Source of the DNA: [Enterobacter] lignolyticus SCF1 | GTDB lineage: Bacteria > Pseudomonadota > Gammaproteobacteria > Enterobacterales > Enterobacteriaceae | Reading direction: 5' to 3' | Assembly: GCF_000164865.1 (NCBI RefSeq) | Contig: NC_014618.1 | Location: 3,100,001-3,164,000 of the forward strand | DNA: 64,000 bases | In this document: in pieces, positions 28,226 through 36,464 of the stretch | Layout of the letters: each line of letters begins with the position of its first letter | Numbering within the stretch: the stretch's first letter is position 1 | Notes under the pieces: generated by a model | Told to the model about the DNA's origin: nothing | What the model saw: the letters and a program-made list of their open reading frames with translations, nothing else | The model's database searches: none | Translations under genes and position numbers: made by a program

Positions 28226-28428
28226 TATTAAATTCCATCAACCTTGATTATAAGAAAATTGATACACCATGTATTCCTTAAAACATGGCACCTGAACACA
28301 GAGCATTCATTAAAATATAAGCGCAGAGATTTTCAGCATCCCCACGGGAAATAACGATATCCGCATGGTTCTGTTTTGGCATTTCGTTTCAGCGGCGAAA
28401 AAACTGATAAAAAAACTTGACTTCACTT
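28226..28428. other. gspO-chiA intergenic region
   Basis: This 203-base AT-rich gap precedes chiA. It holds a CCATGT/ACATGG hairpin (28267-28272 with 28283-28288) about 40 bases before the chiA ATG. No terminator for the gsp operon is evident, so read-through into chiA plus a chiA promoter of its own are both possible. Confidence 0.5.
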
Positions 28429-29235
28429 TCAGAAAATAAATAACAGCGAATGCAAAATAAAAATACCGCCGCCAGCAATGCACAGGCTGGGACCAAAGGG
28501 TTGAGCGGCGGCGGCGTCGCGTCGGGGCAACAGAAAAAGAAGAATGGCCAAAAAAGCGGCGAACAATAATAGCTGGGGTAGTACCTGCCAGCCGAGCCAG
28601 GCGCCAAATGCCGCCACCAGCTTAAGATCTCCCTGACCGATACCCTCCCGGCCTCGCAGAAGGCGGTACCCCCAGTACAGCAGCCACAGAAAAACGTATC
28701 CCGCCGCCGCCCCCACCACCGCATCCTGCAGGGAAAGCCAGCCGCCGCGCAGGTTCAGCAGCAGGCCGCACCACAGCAGCGGCAGCGTCAGACAATCCGG
28801 CAGCAGCATATGGCGGGCATCAATCACCGCCAGCGGAAGCAGCGCCGACCACAGCAGCCACAGCGCCAGCCACGCCTGCGGCTGCGGGAACACCCAGACC
28901 GTCGCGGCAAAAAAAAGCGCGCTCAATGCTTCCAGAAGAAACCACAGCAGGGGAATGGGCTGCCGACAGTGGGCGCATTGCCCGCGCAGCAGCAGCCAGC
29001 TCAGCAGGGGAATATTTTGCCACCAGCGCAGCGTATGCTGGCAGTGCGTACAATGCGACGGCGGATAAAACAGGTTTTTATCGGCGCAGCCGTCCGCGAC
29101 GATCATCGCCGGCAGGCGGTCGATAATCACGCCGAGAAAGCTGCCCCATATCGCCCCCAGTACGGCGCTCAACAGGCAAAACGGCAGCAGGTACGCATGG
29201 CGCAAAAGCGTCAGGACCATCACGGCGTCCCCCAC
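28429..29235 (-). CDS. gspO: Type II secretion prepilin peptidase GspO
   Basis: GspO cuts the leader of pseudopilins and methylates the new N-terminus. The 268-residue membrane protein has the two zinc-binding CxxC pairs (CTHC and CAHC) and the two catalytic aspartates in VIDARHMLLPD and GQGDLKL, all in the expected order, with about eight helices. It overlaps gspM by 16 bases. No gspN lies between gspM and gspO, as in E. coli. Confidence 0.94.
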   Translation of the reverse strand: MGDAVMVLTLLRHAYLLPFCLLSAVLGAIWGSFLGVIIDRLPAMIVADGCADKNLFYPPSHCTHCQHTLRWWQNIPLLSWLLLRGQCAHCRQPIPLLWFLLEALSALFFAATVWVFPQPQAWLALWLLWSALLPLAVIDARHMLLPDCLTLPLLWCGLLLNLRGGWLSLQDAVVGAAAGYVFLWLLYWGYRLLRGREGIGQGDLKLVAAFGAWLGWQVLPQLLLFAAFLAILLFLLPRRDAAAAQPFGPSLCIAGGGIFILHSLLFIF

Positions 29236-29702
29236 GATAACAGAACCTCCGCGCTGACCTGCTGGCGTCGGTCGACCGGCGTGAGGGTTATTTTTTCAAT
29301 CCTGGCGCCGGACGCTAAATTCACCTCCCGCATCCAGTTTTTAAGCACAGCAAAATCCACCTGCGTGACCGAAAACGAGAGGGTTTTACCCTGCTGCTGA
29401 ACCTGGCTCAGCGGGATCTGCAGCTCACTGGCGCTGTCCTCCACGACCGTACGCACATTTTCGGTGATCGTCTGGCGCACAGGAATATGCATCCGGGTGA
29501 TTTCGCTGCGCATCCAGCGAATCGTCTCCAGCTGGCGTTCAATCGTCTGCTGGCTGTTCCGGTTTATCGCCGCCAGCGGCTGCCAGACGCCGTACCACAG
29601 CGCGGCCAGACCGATCGCCAGCGCGCACAGCAGAGCCAGCCCGCGCTCGCGGACGCTCATCGCCTGCCAGCGCGCATCAAGCTTCATTATCTGCGCGTTC
29701 AT
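29220..29702 (-). CDS. gspM: Type II secretion inner membrane protein GspM
   Basis: GspM is a 160-residue bitopic protein that pairs with GspL in the assembly platform. It has a short N-terminal cytoplasmic part, one helix (about 21-40, ALLCALAIGLAALW) and a ferredoxin-like periplasmic domain. The ARWQAMSVRERGL stretch before the helix is typical. It overlaps gspL by four bases and gspO by 16. Confidence 0.88.
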   Translation of the reverse strand: MNAQIMKLDARWQAMSVRERGLALLCALAIGLAALWYGVWQPLAAINRNSQQTIERQLETIRWMRSEITRMHIPVRQTITENVRTVVEDSASELQIPLSQVQQQGKTLSFSVTQVDFAVLKNWMREVNLASGARIEKITLTPVDRRQQVSAEVLLSWGTP

Positions 29703-30844
29703 TTCCAGGTTCCTGTCATCATCGCGGTATAGGGCGCGACCGTTGATACGGGCTGCAGCGCAAACGTAAACTGCGCCTCCGCCTGCCCGACAAACTGCTC
29801 CAGCGCCCGCTGCTGAGATGACGCCACCAGCAGGGTGATTCTCTGGCTGCGATCGTCATATTCAATGCGGTTTACCTGCACGCCGGGTACGCGCTGCCTC
29901 AGGGCATTCAGCACCTCAAGCTGCAAAAACAGCCCTTTTTTTTCTTTTTTCACGCTCTGACCGAAGTGGTATTTGAGATTGCTGGCCTGTCGAAGGCTGG
30001 GGAAATGGTGCTGCGTAAGCTGCATCATCTCGTCCTGCAGCCGGTTTTCCTGCTGCACCAGCAGCCAGCCGCGCAGCGCGGGCGGCAGCAAAAACAGGCA
30101 GCAGACCAGCGCCGCGGCGGCCAGCAGCCACCGCCGATAGCGCCGGCGGCTTTGCTCAGAACCCGCGCGCAGCGCGAACTCGCCGTGCAGCAGGCTGATG
30201 CGACAGGCCTCCCACTGCGCCTGAATAAGCAGCAGCGGGTGCTGCCACGCCTCCTGTATTCCGACGGCGACGCCCGCTGGCGCGTCGCCATAGCAGGTCA
30301 CACCGTTAATCGCGCCCTTTTGCAGCAGCAGCGGCAGCCACTGCGCATCGCTTTGGCAGGCTCCGGGCGGCGACATCCGCAGCCAGTATTCGCTCTCCGC
30401 GCTCGCCAGCGTGCAGCCCCCGGCCGTTTCCGGCAGCAGATACGCATCGGGCAACACCTGCACGACCGTCAGACCGGCATCGGCGCAGCGCGTCAGCCAG
30501 TCCGCCAGCCGCGTACGCGCAATGGCGACCGCATCCACGTCGCCGCCGCGCTTTTGCAGCACCGTCCAGTGCAGCTCGTCTACGTCGCCAATCACCGTCT
30601 CTTCCGCCAGCCAGGAGAACGACGCGGCCTGGCCGCGAAGCCGCTTCCCGGTAAGAGTGAAGCGACGAAAAATCATCTCGCTGGCGGGTAGCAGCAGGCA
30701 GACGCGATCCGCCAGCGCATGATCGCCGAGCGTGGCGATATCGTCCCACCCCGCCAGTTCGCCCACCTGCAGGCTGCCGGACTCGCGCCACCACACTCTG
30801 GCGTCGCCCTCGCGGCCGGGGCGCACAAAAAGCACCTGTTTCAT
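29699..30844 (-). CDS. gspL: Type II secretion protein GspL
   Basis: GspL recruits the GspE ATPase to the membrane. The 381-residue protein has an actin-like cytoplasmic domain (about 1-235), one helix near 245-262 (LLAAAALVCCLFLLPP) and a periplasmic domain. Family features are LLPASEMIFRRFTL and the FSWLAEETVIGD segment, which corresponds to the E-binding region. Confidence 0.9.
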   Translation of the reverse strand: MKQVLFVRPGREGDARVWWRESGSLQVGELAGWDDIATLGDHALADRVCLLLPASEMIFRRFTLTGKRLRGQAASFSWLAEETVIGDVDELHWTVLQKRGGDVDAVAIARTRLADWLTRCADAGLTVVQVLPDAYLLPETAGGCTLASAESEYWLRMSPPGACQSDAQWLPLLLQKGAINGVTCYGDAPAGVAVGIQEAWQHPLLLIQAQWEACRISLLHGEFALRAGSEQSRRRYRRWLLAAAALVCCLFLLPPALRGWLLVQQENRLQDEMMQLTQHHFPSLRQASNLKYHFGQSVKKEKKGLFLQLEVLNALRQRVPGVQVNRIEYDDRSQRITLLVASSQQRALEQFVGQAEAQFTFALQPVSTVAPYTAMMTGTWK

Positions 30845-30858
30845 CTCATCATCTTCCG

Positions 30859-31854
30859 TTATTCAACTATTCTGTAGCGGCGCTGCCAGGCGGCGACGTC
30901 GCCAGTGCTGCTGTTGACCTGCAGCTGCGTCACCACCCTGAGCGTCAGGTCATCGGTGGTGGCGCGGCTGTCGACGCGAAAATAGCGGCTGGAAACGCTG
31001 ACAAACTCCCGGCTTCGCTCCAGATCCTCTTTCTTCACCGGAAGCTGCCGGAGCAGCTGTTCTTCAAAGGCCTGTACGCTTTCCCACCCGGCTTCCGGGC
31101 GGGATGCGATCAGCCGCGCGGCCTCATCGTCGCTAAGCACGCCGTCATACACCGCCGCCAGCAGCGGCGCCTGTTCCGGCGCAAGCGTATTGACGTCCAC
31201 CGCCCCGGTCGTCGCAGGCAGAGCGCACATCAACCGGCTGAGGACCGGCCACGCCGCAGCGGGAAACGCGGGCAGCGCGCGAATCTCGCCGGGCGTACGC
31301 ATCATCTGATTCGCCGGAAAACGGGCAGGCGTCAGCCCCGCCCACGCTTCGCTTTCCTTGCGCCCGCCGTCGGCGACATCATCAGCGTCAAGATAATCGC
31401 GCAGCTGCCCGTAGAGCGTTTGCGCCGTCTGCTCGCTGATGCCCGCCCGGGCGAACAGCGCCTCCACGATCCGCTCTTTTTGCGCTTTCTCCGGGGCCGC
31501 GCCGCTCTGCGCAGGTTCTTCAGCCAGCAGGCTGTTAACGTTAAAGCAGGTCTGCGCATCCGTGACGGCACTCTCTACGGTATAAAACTCGCCGCGGGTG
31601 ATCACCGGATCGCGCCAGTCGCCGTCTGACGCCAGCGACTTGTCCCCCGTCAGGGTTTGCAGCTTCTGCCCAATGACCTTTTCCTGCGCCTGTATCCCCC
31701 AGCGCAGCTGCTGCTGGCTGAGCTGATAGCGCGTTTTTTGCAGGCTGCGGCAGAACTGCTGGCTGATGCGCCCGGCAAGCACCGACATCATCACCAGCAG
31801 GATCAGCACCACCAGCAGCGCCACGCCGCGCTGACGCGTCTGCGCGTTATTCAT
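30859..31854 (-). CDS. gspK: Type II secretion minor pseudopilin GspK
   Basis: GspK is the large minor pseudopilin at the tip of the pseudopilus. The 331-residue protein has the cleavage site QRG/VALLVVLILL after residue 10. As is usual for GspK, it lacks the Glu at position +5 found in the other pseudopilins. The large alpha domain contains VDVNTLAPEQAPLLA and LDADD. I chose the ATG at 31854 (MNNAQTRQRG). The longer frame upstream is an arginine-rich overlap with gspJ. Confidence 0.92.
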   Translation of the reverse strand: MNNAQTRQRGVALLVVLILLVMMSVLAGRISQQFCRSLQKTRYQLSQQQLRWGIQAQEKVIGQKLQTLTGDKSLASDGDWRDPVITRGEFYTVESAVTDAQTCFNVNSLLAEEPAQSGAAPEKAQKERIVEALFARAGISEQTAQTLYGQLRDYLDADDVADGGRKESEAWAGLTPARFPANQMMRTPGEIRALPAFPAAAWPVLSRLMCALPATTGAVDVNTLAPEQAPLLAAVYDGVLSDDEAARLIASRPEAGWESVQAFEEQLLRQLPVKKEDLERSREFVSVSSRYFRVDSRATTDDLTLRVVTQLQVNSSTGDVAAWQRRYRIVE

Positions 31855-32461
31855 GTTTCGCCTCCGGCGCCGCAGGCGGCGCGGCGGACTCCGCGGACGC
31901 GTCTTCCGCCTGCCCCGGGGTGACAAACACCCAGCGCCAGGTTTGCCCGTCGTCCAGCGTTAACGACAGCTCCACGCCGTCCGGTATCTGACGGCTGTCT
32001 TCCCATGCCGTCCGCCAGGTCTGGTGGAAAAAGCGCCAGCTCACCGTTTTGACCTGTGACAGGACGGGCACCTCCTCCGCCGCGGCGTTTTCCGGACCAT
32101 CAATGGCGGGCCAGACGTCGCGCCACAGGCGACCGTCGTGCAAACGCCACGCTACCCGCTCGAGCTGCACCGTCCCGCTCACGCCGCTTAGCGTGGTCAG
32201 CTCAAGGCGGCCGCCGGCCTGAACAAACGTCGCCGTACCGTTGCGCGGCGCGCGCGCCTGCAGCTGAAAAAAGTCGCGCTGCAGCAGGTTGTAGGCCCGC
32301 TGCAGCTGGTTTAAACGGGCGGTATCCGCATCCGTTGCGCGGGTGGACCTCATCGCCCCGTCGAGGATTTGCCACGCCAGCGAACTGATGATGGCGAACA
32401 CCATCAGGGCGATCATTACCTCAAGCAGGGTGAACCCGCGCTGGCCATCGCGTCGCGTCAT
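31847..32461 (-). CDS. gspJ: Type II secretion minor pseudopilin GspJ
   Basis: A 204-residue minor pseudopilin with cleavage site GQRG/FTLLEVMIALMVFAI after residue 9 and the +5 glutamate. GspJ forms the tip complex with GspI and GspK. LQRDFFQLQARAPRNG and VERVAWRL-like segments fit the family. It overlaps gspK by eight bases and gspI by four. Confidence 0.92.
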   Translation of the reverse strand: MTRRDGQRGFTLLEVMIALMVFAIISSLAWQILDGAMRSTRATDADTARLNQLQRAYNLLQRDFFQLQARAPRNGTATFVQAGGRLELTTLSGVSGTVQLERVAWRLHDGRLWRDVWPAIDGPENAAAEEVPVLSQVKTVSWRFFHQTWRTAWEDSRQIPDGVELSLTLDDGQTWRWVFVTPGQAEDASAESAAPPAAPEAKHE

Positions 32462-32838
32462 GGCATCGCCTCCGGCGGCATCACGCGCAGCGAAACCACC
32501 GGCTGGCGGTCATCTCCCTGGGCAAAAACCGCTATCTGGTTAACGGCGCCGACCTTAGCGACATCCACGCGCTGTGCGCGCCACCGCCACGTGCGCCCGC
32601 CCATCTCCTCTTCGCCCTCCAGGGCGGCGTCGGGAAAATCGCGTTTCTCCAGCAGCGCCTGGGCAAGCTGGTTCTCCGCAACCCAGCTCGCCTGCAGGGT
32701 TTCCCCCAGCCCGTGGGTGTAGCGCACGTTCAGCGACACCGCGTTCATCAGCGCTATCGCCGCGGTGGAAAAGATAGCCAGCGCCACCATCACCTCCAGC
32801 AGCGTCATGCCGCGCTGGGCGTTAATGCGCTTAGCCAT
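32458..32838 (-). CDS. gspI: Type II secretion minor pseudopilin GspI
   Basis: A 126-residue minor pseudopilin with cleavage site NAQRG/MTLLEVMVALAIF after residue 10 and the +5 glutamate. The helix continues into ASWVAENQLAQALL, a strong GspI mark. It starts the I-J-K tip complex. Confidence 0.93.
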   Translation of the reverse strand: MAKRINAQRGMTLLEVMVALAIFSTAAIALMNAVSLNVRYTHGLGETLQASWVAENQLAQALLEKRDFPDAALEGEEEMGGRTWRWRAQRVDVAKVGAVNQIAVFAQGDDRQPVVSLRVMPPEAMP

Positions 32839-33313
32839 CGTTTTCCACCGTCACCGGCGCGCTGCCCTGCGACGCCACCCGAAAATGGTGCTGCTTATCG
32901 CGGCTCTCGAGCGTGAGGGTAAAGCGCCCGATTTCGCCGTCGGGCAGGAACAGGATCTGCGGGGCGTTCTCCAGCGTGGCCGCCAGCCGCTGCGGTGCCA
33001 GCGACACGTGCAGATCGTCAGGAAATGCCCCGCCGGTTGCGATCCGTGCGGCGATTAACGGCGTCCAGCGCGTCATATTATTTTTTAGCTCAGCGCGCAC
33101 CAGCTGAAACCCTGCGGGCGTAATGACTAATCCCATAATATTGCCATCCATTACCGCGCGGTCAGACCCATATTCCACCAGCGAGGCAAACTGCTGTCCG
33201 AAAATATCCGCGCCGCTGCGTGAAGGAAGGGTGGAGATAACCATCATGGCGCTGGCGGCAAAAATAACCACCGCCAGAATGACTTCCAGCAAGGTAAATC
33301 CGCGCTGTTTCAT
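32831..33313 (-). CDS. gspH: Type II secretion minor pseudopilin GspH
   Basis: A 160-residue minor pseudopilin. The leader is very short (MKQRG/FTLLEVILAVVIF), with the +5 glutamate. The ASLVEYGSDRAVMDGN segment is typical of GspH. It overlaps gspG by one base and gspI by eight. Confidence 0.91.
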   Translation of the reverse strand: MKQRGFTLLEVILAVVIFAASAMMVISTLPSRSGADIFGQQFASLVEYGSDRAVMDGNIMGLVITPAGFQLVRAELKNNMTRWTPLIAARIATGGAFPDDLHVSLAPQRLAATLENAPQILFLPDGEIGRFTLTLESRDKQHHFRVASQGSAPVTVENDG

Positions 33314-33765
33314 TATTTCTCTTTTTTATCGAGAGACCAGTTCGTAATATCATCCGCAGTATTGGCTTCGCCGTCCGGACCGGCGGAAAAGACGTCGACG
33401 GCGCCGTGCTCGCCGGGGCTTGCCAGCAGATACTCATTGCCCCACGGGTCCTGCGGCAGGCGGCGAATATAGCCGTCCGCGCGGTAATTTGACGGAATGG
33501 GGGAAACCTCCGGCTTAGTGACCAGCGCCTGCAGCCCCTGCTCGGTCGTCGGGTAGCGATGGTTATCGAGCTTATACATATCCAGCGAGCCTTCGAGCGC
33601 GACAATATCGCTGACGGCTTTTTGCTTATCGGCCCGTTCCTTATTGCCCATTAAATTTGGCACCACCATACTGGCGAGCACGCCGAGAATAACGATGACC
33701 ACCATCAGTTCCAGCAGCGTAAAACCTTTTTGCCGCACGGCGCGTTTATTAAGAATGATATTCAT
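33313..33765 (-). CDS. gspG: Type II secretion major pseudopilin GspG
   Basis: GspG is the main subunit of the pseudopilus that pushes substrates through the secretin. The 150-residue protein has cleavage site RQKG/FTLLELMVVIVIL after residue 14, then the NLMGNKERADKQKA helix end, and the calcium-site region DPWGNEYLL with DVFSAGPDGE. I chose the ATG at 33765. A longer frame upstream runs into gspF and lacks a leader. Confidence 0.96.
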   Translation of the reverse strand: MNIILNKRAVRQKGFTLLELMVVIVILGVLASMVVPNLMGNKERADKQKAVSDIVALEGSLDMYKLDNHRYPTTEQGLQALVTKPEVSPIPSNYRADGYIRRLPQDPWGNEYLLASPGEHGAVDVFSAGPDGEANTADDITNWSLDKKEK

Positions 33766-33772
33766 AGGTGTA

Positions 33773-34975
33773 TTACCCCACCATGTTATTAAGTTGAAGA
33801 ATGGGTTGTAAAATAGAGAGCACAATAAACAGCACCACCGTCGCCATGGTGACCACCAGCGCCGGTTCGAATACCGACAGCGTGAGCGTAATGCGGTGCT
33901 GTAGCGCCGACTCCTGGTTTTCCGCCGCACGGTCCATCAGCGGGCCAAGCTCTCCGCTCTCTTCGCCGGAGGCGATCATGTACAGCATGGTCGGTGGAAA
34001 TAGCTTCGTTTGCTCCAGCGAGGCCTGCAGCGAAGCCCCCTGCCGTACGCTGTCCGCCGCCTGAGCCAGCATCTGCCTGGCGTAGCCGTTTTCCAGCCCC
34101 TCCATGGCGATATACATGCCGTCGAGCAGCGGTACGCTGCTGGCCTGTAAAATACTGAGCGTACGGATGTAGCGCGCGCTGTTGATAGCCCGCACCAGCT
34201 TTTGCAGCGGCGACGCGGTGACCAGCCAGCGGTGCCAGATAAAGCGGTTTTTCGCATGGCGCAGCCAGAATTTCGCGCCGATGCCAAACCCCGCCAGCGC
34301 TCCGCCGATATACAGCCCCCAGGCCTGCAGGAAATCGCTGACCGCGATAAGCGTGCGGGTGGTGATCGGCAGCTGCTGCTTCATGTGGGTGAACTGGTCA
34401 ATCACCTGCGGCACCACCGCCACCAGCAAAATACCGATCACCGCAATCGCGACGACCGTCAGGGTGATGGGATAGACCATCGCCTGGCTGAGCTGGCTTT
34501 TCATTTTCTGCCGCTGCTCGTTATAGTCGGCGAGCTTCTCCAGCACCTGGCCCAGCGCCCCGGACTTTTCACCGGCCATCACCAGCGTGCAGTACAGCTT
34601 GTCGAAAATACGGGGAAACTGGCCGAACGCCTCGTTAAGCGTGTGGCCCTCCACCACTTTGTCGCGAATATCGCTCACCAGCGCGGAGAGCTTTTTGTCC
34701 TCCGACTGCCGGGAGATAGCCTTCAGCGCGCTTTCCAGCGGCAGCGCCGCATTCACCAGCGTGGAAAGCTGGCGGGTGAACAGCGTCAGCGACACTGCGG
34801 AAATTTTGACGCTTTTCCCGGCGGGCGCACCTGCCGCCCGCGCGGGCGCAATGGCAAGCGGCTGCAGCTGCTGTTCGCGCAGCATCTGGCGAACCTGCTT
34901 CATGCTTTCCGCCTGCAGGGTTCCGCGCCGCTTCTTACCGCCGCCGTCCACGGCGGTCCAGGCAAACCAGGCCAT
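33773..34975 (-). CDS. gspF: Type II secretion inner membrane platform protein GspF
   Basis: A 400-residue polytopic protein with two GspF domains (about 70-190 and 270-390) and three membrane helices near 170, 220 and 375. It converts GspE action into pseudopilus assembly. FTRQLSTLVNAALPLESAL and the second-repeat equivalent RYIRTLSILQASSVPLLDG are family marks. It overlaps gspE by one base. Confidence 0.95.
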   Translation of the reverse strand: MAWFAWTAVDGGGKKRRGTLQAESMKQVRQMLREQQLQPLAIAPARAAGAPAGKSVKISAVSLTLFTRQLSTLVNAALPLESALKAISRQSEDKKLSALVSDIRDKVVEGHTLNEAFGQFPRIFDKLYCTLVMAGEKSGALGQVLEKLADYNEQRQKMKSQLSQAMVYPITLTVVAIAVIGILLVAVVPQVIDQFTHMKQQLPITTRTLIAVSDFLQAWGLYIGGALAGFGIGAKFWLRHAKNRFIWHRWLVTASPLQKLVRAINSARYIRTLSILQASSVPLLDGMYIAMEGLENGYARQMLAQAADSVRQGASLQASLEQTKLFPPTMLYMIASGEESGELGPLMDRAAENQESALQHRITLTLSVFEPALVVTMATVVLFIVLSILQPILQLNNMVG

Positions 34976-36459
34976 TAGTCGTCTCCCCCGCGTTCTGCGG
35001 TGACCCGCATCACTTCCTCAAGCGAGGTCACGCCGCCGACCACCTTCAGCAGACCGTTCTCCCGCAGGCTGTTGGCCTGTTTAAAGAACTGCGCCTCCAG
35101 CGCCATCTCATCGACATCTTCATGGATGGCCCGGCGGATTGCGCTGTCGACCACCAGAAACTCATGGATGCCCGCCCGCCCCTGATAGCCGCTCTGGCGG
35201 CACTGCTCGCAGCCGACGGCGCGATAAATCGCCTTCGGCGGCGTCGGCATGAAGCCGAACAGCGCGCGCTCGCTGTCGGTAAGGAGGCTTTGCGTCCGGC
35301 AGTGCGGACACAGGCGGCGCACCAGCCGCTGGGCGATAACCCCGAGCAGCGACGAGCCTATCAAAAACGGCTCCAGCCCCATGTCGCGTAAGCGCGTAAT
35401 GGCGCCTGCCGCGCTGTTGGTATGCAGCGTGGACATCACCAGATGTCCGGTGAGCGACGCCTGCACCGCGATCTGCGCCGTTTCGCCGTCGCGAATTTCA
35501 CCGATCATCACTACGTCCGGATCCTGGCGCAGGATCGCGCGCAGGCCGCGGGCGAAGGTCATGTCGACGCGCGGATTGACCTGCGTCTGCCCGACGCCCT
35601 CCAGTTCGTATTCGATGGGATCTTCAACGGTCAGGATATTGCGCTCATGGCCGTTTAACGCCGACAAAATCGCATACAGGGTGGTGCTTTTCCCCGAACC
35701 GGTCGGACCGGTGACCAGAATAATGCCGTGGGGACGCGCAATCAGCCCCTTCAGCTGCGCCAGCTCCTCGTCGATAAGCCCCAGCTTGTCGATGTCCGGG
35801 CGCAGGTTGCTTTTATCGAGCAGGCGCATAACCACCCGCTCGCCGTACTGCGACGGAATGGTCGACACGCGCACATCAATCGCTTTACGCCCGATACGCA
35901 GCGAAATACGGCCATCCTGCGGCAGGCGTTTTTCCGCAATATCCAGCTTCGACATCACCTTGATGCGCGAAACCAGCAGCGGCGCCAGCTTGCGCGCGGG
36001 CTGCAGCACCGGGCGCAGCACGCCGTCGACGCGAAAGCGAATGCTCAGCGCGCGCTCAAAGGTTTCGATATGAATATCCGAAGCGCCCTCTTTCACCGCT
36101 TCGCCGAGAATGGCGTTGATAAGCCGGATAACCGGCGAGTTTTCGTCGTTATCCAGCAGGTCTTCGTTGTCGGGGATCTCTTCGGTCAGCGCCAGCAGGT
36201 CGATATCGGCATCCATATCGTCCACCAGCTGCTGCGACACGCCGCTGCTGTTCTGCCACGCTTTTGCCAGCAGCTCATCAAAGGCCTCCGGGCTCACCAC
36301 CACCGGCGCGGGGGCCTGCCCCAGCGCCCGGCGAATTTCGAGCAGCGCAAAGGCGGGCGCATCGTCGCGAAGATACACGGTGTTTTCCCACACCAGCACG
36401 CCGTGCGTTTTGGCGTAGCCGCTGGCGCACAAATACTGACTCAGCTGGTCCACATTCAC
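34975..36459 (-). CDS. gspE: Type II secretion ATPase GspE
   Basis: GspE is the hexameric cytoplasmic ATPase that powers pseudopilus growth. The 494-residue protein has an N-terminal GspL-binding domain, Walker A GPTGSGKST (251-259), an Asp box, the Walker B and His boxes (DPDVVMIGEIRD and GHLVMSTLHTN), and a zinc site of two CxxC pairs (LCPHC and CEQC). All catalytic motifs are intact. Confidence 0.97.
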   Translation of the reverse strand: MNVDQLSQYLCASGYAKTHGVLVWENTVYLRDDAPAFALLEIRRALGQAPAPVVVSPEAFDELLAKAWQNSSGVSQQLVDDMDADIDLLALTEEIPDNEDLLDNDENSPVIRLINAILGEAVKEGASDIHIETFERALSIRFRVDGVLRPVLQPARKLAPLLVSRIKVMSKLDIAEKRLPQDGRISLRIGRKAIDVRVSTIPSQYGERVVMRLLDKSNLRPDIDKLGLIDEELAQLKGLIARPHGIILVTGPTGSGKSTTLYAILSALNGHERNILTVEDPIEYELEGVGQTQVNPRVDMTFARGLRAILRQDPDVVMIGEIRDGETAQIAVQASLTGHLVMSTLHTNSAAGAITRLRDMGLEPFLIGSSLLGVIAQRLVRRLCPHCRTQSLLTDSERALFGFMPTPPKAIYRAVGCEQCRQSGYQGRAGIHEFLVVDSAIRRAIHEDVDEMALEAQFFKQANSLRENGLLKVVGGVTSLEEVMRVTAERGGDD

Positions 36460-36464
36460 CCCCT